A DNA stretch of 64,000 bases, from assembly GCA_947561395.2 (NCBI GenBank), contig OX387190.1, positions 31,428,858 through 31,492,857 of the forward strand, in the 5' to 3' direction. Made by a program: the position numbers and the translations under genes. Position 1 is the first letter of the stretch; the number at the start of each line of letters is the position of its first letter. A model generated the notes under the pieces. The model searched no databases. It was not told the origin of the DNA and was given only the letters and a program-made list of their open reading frames with translations. Positions 60,343 through 64,000 of the stretch are shown in pieces. Source of the stretch: Buxus sempervirens. Taxonomy: Eukaryota > Streptophyta > Magnoliopsida > Buxales > Buxaceae.

Positions 60343-60784
60343 GTGGGAAGCAAAATTTTTGAGATTGAAAAATGCCACATGGCAAAATCTCATAAAAAAA
60401 TATGGACCCCACTCAGAGATAAAATTATTTAAATAAAATAATATATTTTTCTCTCTAAAATAGCTAATTACCTATTTATAGATGTGGGGAGGGTAGAGTT
60501 CTCCAGATCTAAAACTCTTGAGAGAATTTTCATAATTTGCATATAATTCTCTATTTTCTTGAAGAATTATCAATATTTAAAGATAATTTATTTGTTTTGA
60601 GAATTATCAAAATAATAATTCTTCAATGGGCCCACAAGCAATTTATTAGTTATTTTAGAGATAAAATTATATTTATTGAAAATTATATTTATTTTTTTAA
60701 ATAATTTTATCTCTAAATGGGGTCTATATTTTTTATGAGATTTTGCCATGTAGCATTTTTCAATCTCAAAAATTTTGCTTCCTA
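60343..60784. mobile_element. hAT-type MITE, 442 bp
   Basis: A perfect 8-bp target duplication TAGGCATT (60335-60342 and 60785-60792). Inverted ends GTGGGAAGCAAAATTTTTG and the complement of TAGGAAGCAAAATTTTTG are nearly identical for over 50 bases, and similarity extends to about 110 bases. The AT-rich core has no coding capacity. Well preserved, so probably among the younger insertions here. Confidence 0.93.
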
Positions 60785-60792
60785 TAGGCATT

Positions 60793-61819
60793 AAACATCC
60801 TTAATGAAGGTTGTTGATGCTTGAAAATAGGATTTATCACCCATCTCCAAGGATGCGGTCGCTCCTACTAGGCTTACCACTTGTTGTAGAGCCTATTGTA
60901 GGGATTGTAAATGTTTATATTTGGCCATAGAAAATGTTATCATATAATACATCCCAAGAAACAACAATAGAACATCACATACGACGGCAAAATTGAGATT
61001 TAACAATAGAGTAAACAACAATAGAACATAAGATGCGACTGCCAAATTGAGATAAATTTCCCTTAACTATAATTAGAAACAAGTGAGATTATGACATGTG
61101 TAATTGAGGACTGCTAGGAGTGTAAATGTTTATATTTGCATGAATATATTACCCTTTTTGTTTGGTTAATTACCAAAAAAAAGATGATTAATGAATTAAT
61201 GGGATGCCATACTCCAAATTTTTTTTCCTTCGATAAAGAGGTGGCATAACGAACCAAAGCTTACAACGGTCAATTATATACACTATGGGAGTGGCATGTG
61301 CATACTGCACGTCCTAAACCAACTAAAAAACATAAGCATGGGGGGAGTATCAAGAGTGAATATAATCTCAGAAAAACTACAAATAATTTTTCATGCTGAC
61401 TCTGTTCAGATCAATTTTTATAAAGATAATCATAACGCATTAAATCTTTTTTTTTTTTTTTGGTAGTGATATAACGTATTAAATCTCTACTCGATTAAGC
61501 ATCTCGATTTGCTCTAATCATCAGGCCCATAATGAGTAGCACTACATCTCCGATTATAGAGATGAGATAATGACTTCTATCCAGTTTAGTCTTTCCAAAG
61601 CAGAATGTGGGACCACATTTTCTCGCCTACCGATTACACATTATGGAAGTTTATGGAACCTCCTATTAGCTCTAAAAAATATTAAATCTAGAGCAGATGG
61701 AGCGTCTTCCCTGAAGGTTCCAACCGAAAGCTAAAAATTGTTACCCAAGATTATAGCAAGCATGTTACCAAAATATATATATATTACCAAAAAAAAAAAA
61801 TGTTACAAAAAAAAAAAGA
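60793..61819. other. Intergenic, nothing recognised
   Basis: AT-rich sequence with poly-T and poly-A runs. A phrase of about 33 bases beginning AACAATAGA... recurs near 60965 and 61013. No gene. Confidence 0.4.
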
Positions 61820-63186
61820 GGGAAAATTTCAAAAATGACCGTCTTTTAGAAAGTTAATACAAAAAAAAAAAAAAAAAAAAAAAAACGTTGAAAAGTCTTT
61901 CCTACTGAAGCAACCAATTTTTGAAAAAAATTTACAAAGTAGTCCACGGATACAATTGTAGTAATCGTAGGATACCATCTTATGCTTCGTGATTGTTCAA
62001 CGATAAACTATTAGTATCCTCGATTAATTAAATTGTATCCCACACGAATATAAATTGTATCCACTAATTCATAGGATTGTATCCCATGACATAGATTAAT
62101 TGAAATTTAAAACCTCAATAAACATTTCGATTTCAATAAAGTTCATCGATTAATAGAAATATTAACAATCAACAGTCTATGCTTCATCGAAAATTATGCC
62201 ATTAGGTGAGTCAAAGGATGAAAGTGCGATTAATCAAATTACTTGTGATTAATGGGGATGTATGTGATTAATCGAAAGTTGTTGATACCGGTATACAGGT
62301 GATACCGGTATCGCCTATATACCGCTACCACGTGTATAGATCATTAATATTTCCGATTAATCGATGAATTTTATCAAAATCTAAATGTTCATCGAGGCTT
62401 TAAATTTCGATTAATCGATGTCATGGAATACAATCCTATGAATCAGTGGATACAATTTATATTGGTGTGGGATACAATTATAGTAATCGTAGGAGTGCTT
62501 CGTGATTGTTCAACGACTAACTATTAGTATCCCTTGATTAATTAAATTGTATCCCACACGAATATAAATTGTATCCACTGATTCATAGGATTGTATCCCA
62601 TGATATTGATTAATCGAAATTTAAAGCCTCGATGAACATTTTCATTTCAATAAAATTCATCGATTAATCGAAAATATTAACAATCAACGGTCCATGTTTC
62701 ATCGAAAATTGTGCCACTAGGTGAGTCAAAGGATGAAAATGCGATTAATCAAATTACTTGTGATTGATTAATGGGGATGTATGCGATTAATCAAAAGTTG
62801 TTGATACCGGTATATAGGTGATACCGGTATACTACTACCACGTGTATAGATCGTTAATATTTCCGATTAATCAATGAATTTTATTGAAATTGAAATGTTC
62901 ATCGAGACTTTAAATTTCGATTAATCGATGTTATAGGATACAATCCTATGAATCAATGGATACAATTTATATTCGTGTGGGATACAATTCTATTAATCGA
63001 GGGATACTAATAGTTTATCGTTGAACAATCACAAAGCATAAGATGGTATCTTACGATTACTACAATTGTATCCGTGGACTACTTTGTAAATTTTTTTTCA
63101 AAAATTGGTTGCTTAGGTAGGAAAGACTTTTCAACGTTCTTTTTTGTATTAACTTTCTAAAAGACGGTCGTTTTTGAAATTTTCCC
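61820..63186. mobile_element. Mutator-type fold-back element, 1.37 kb
   Basis: Ends GGGAAAATTTCAAAAATGACC-like on the left and its inverted complement on the right. The inverted similarity runs inwards for over 200 bases (TTAGAAAGTTAATAC, TGAAAAGTCTTTCCTAC, ACGGATACAATTGTAGTAAT). The interior is a direct tandem of about 514 bases, and each unit is itself a palindrome of GATTAATCGA and TGATACCGGTAT motifs. The flanks are A-rich, so the 9-bp duplication cannot be proven. No transposase frame. It could form an extensive hairpin RNA if transcribed. Confidence 0.82.
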
Positions 63187-64000
63187 AAAAAAAAAAAAGA
63201 TTATAGCAAGCAACCTGCATTCAATCAATCCTCATCTTGTACATCAACGTTTCTTTAATCAATATGCATTAATATATTTAACTTAGTAATTTTTTTTAAA
63301 CTAACGAACAGTGTGTAGAACACCGTTCTTCTTAAAAGCTCAAACTGATAGTAGGGATGAACTTTATATATTTTAATATATTCATCAACACATTGCAAGA
63401 CACAACAAGGATCATACACCTAGACTTCAAGATGAGAATGTGCAGTTGCTTTCAAAGCCATGAAACAACCAATAATCTAAGATGAGTGCTCTTCATCAAA
63501 AGGGAAAAAGCTAAGCGACATGGAGTGCATGTTTAATAGTTTATGAATATATAGAATGGGTTGATGAGAAGAAGGGCATGATTAGATCACGAGACAAGGC
63601 TCATGGGATGGGCTGTCAACCTTTTTCTTTAGTTAGGCAGGAAAGGGAGAGAAAAAAAGGAATGGCAGAGAAAGAAAGGTCCCCCGTGACAGCACTTCCA
63701 ACAAGTTCAATGGAAAGAAAAAAAAAAAAAGGAAGGAATTGAAGACGAAATAAAATAAGAGAAACTGTCCTCTGGACCGCTTATCAGGCTTAGAGACAGT
63801 AACAGTTTTGCCACCTGGAGTATGACATGTCAAATATTCCAAGGCTTCCAAAATACACGCGGGACAGGTGTGCTACCCAAAATAATATGACAAGATTCAA
63901 TGTCACTGCCTCACTGGCTTGTGCATCTCACCAGTCCCCAGCCAAATTCAATAAATATGATGGAAAGATGGGAAAGAATTCAGAACTCTAAGGAAAGAAA
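63187..64000. other. End of window, nothing recognised
   Basis: AT-rich intergenic sequence. The minus-strand frame at 63633-63851 is dominated by a Phe/Leu run from a purine-rich tract and is probably chance. Confidence 0.4.

Noticed and set aside
1-64000. tRNA, rRNA, CRISPR or bacterial-type operon features
   Set aside because: None seen by eye on either strand; gene structures are clearly those of a plant nucleus.

Overview
This is a nuclear window from a flowering plant. The genes carry GT-AG introns and belong to plant-typical families: a CYP96-like P450, a D1/D2-type annexin, a DUF4057 protein, a plastid-type UbiE-like methyltransferase and a UNE2-like MFS carrier. The intergenic space is AT-rich and full of plant transposons (Helitrons, hAT and Mutator-type MITEs, solo LTRs, Ogre/Tat-like LTR pieces). 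Gene content resembles Arabidopsis chromosome 1 blocks as I remember them, so a dicot-type angiosperm is likely. I cannot name the species.

Layout. 1-13.7 kb is gene-rich: an intronless CYP96-like P450 (+), a five-exon annexin (+) and a five-exon DUF4057 gene (-). 13.7-26.1 kb holds MITEs, two inverted solo-LTR-like fossils and a direct duplication of about 2.5-2.9 kb. Each duplicate carries an intronless C2-domain gene (-), and each has one private MITE that the other lacks. 28.0-29.4 kb is a single-exon gene for a plant membrane protein (-). 30.8-46.0 kb is a repeat block: an LTR/PBS fragment, a GC-rich hAT-like MITE and three Helitrons, all on the minus strand. One Helitron sits 4 bp inside the 5' end of another. 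The inner one carries degraded pieces of a CDT1 replication-licensing gene and of a kelch-repeat gene. 46.9-55.2 kb is an eight-exon methyltransferase gene (+), facing tail-to-tail a three-exon MFS transporter gene (-, 56.6-59.6 kb). 60-64 kb holds a 442-bp hAT-type MITE and a 1.37-kb fold-back element built of tandem palindromic units.

The genes do not form a single pathway. The strongest contextual link is evolutionary. As I recall, annexin and DUF4057 genes lie close together in Arabidopsis (ANN1 near At1g35780), and DUF4057, this methyltransferase and UNE2 are neighbours (At1g78150/78140/78130). The window may therefore keep an ancestral block that Arabidopsis divided between duplicated chromosomes. 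Exon boundaries were placed by eye from splice signals, reading phase and remembered family sequences; no database search was run.
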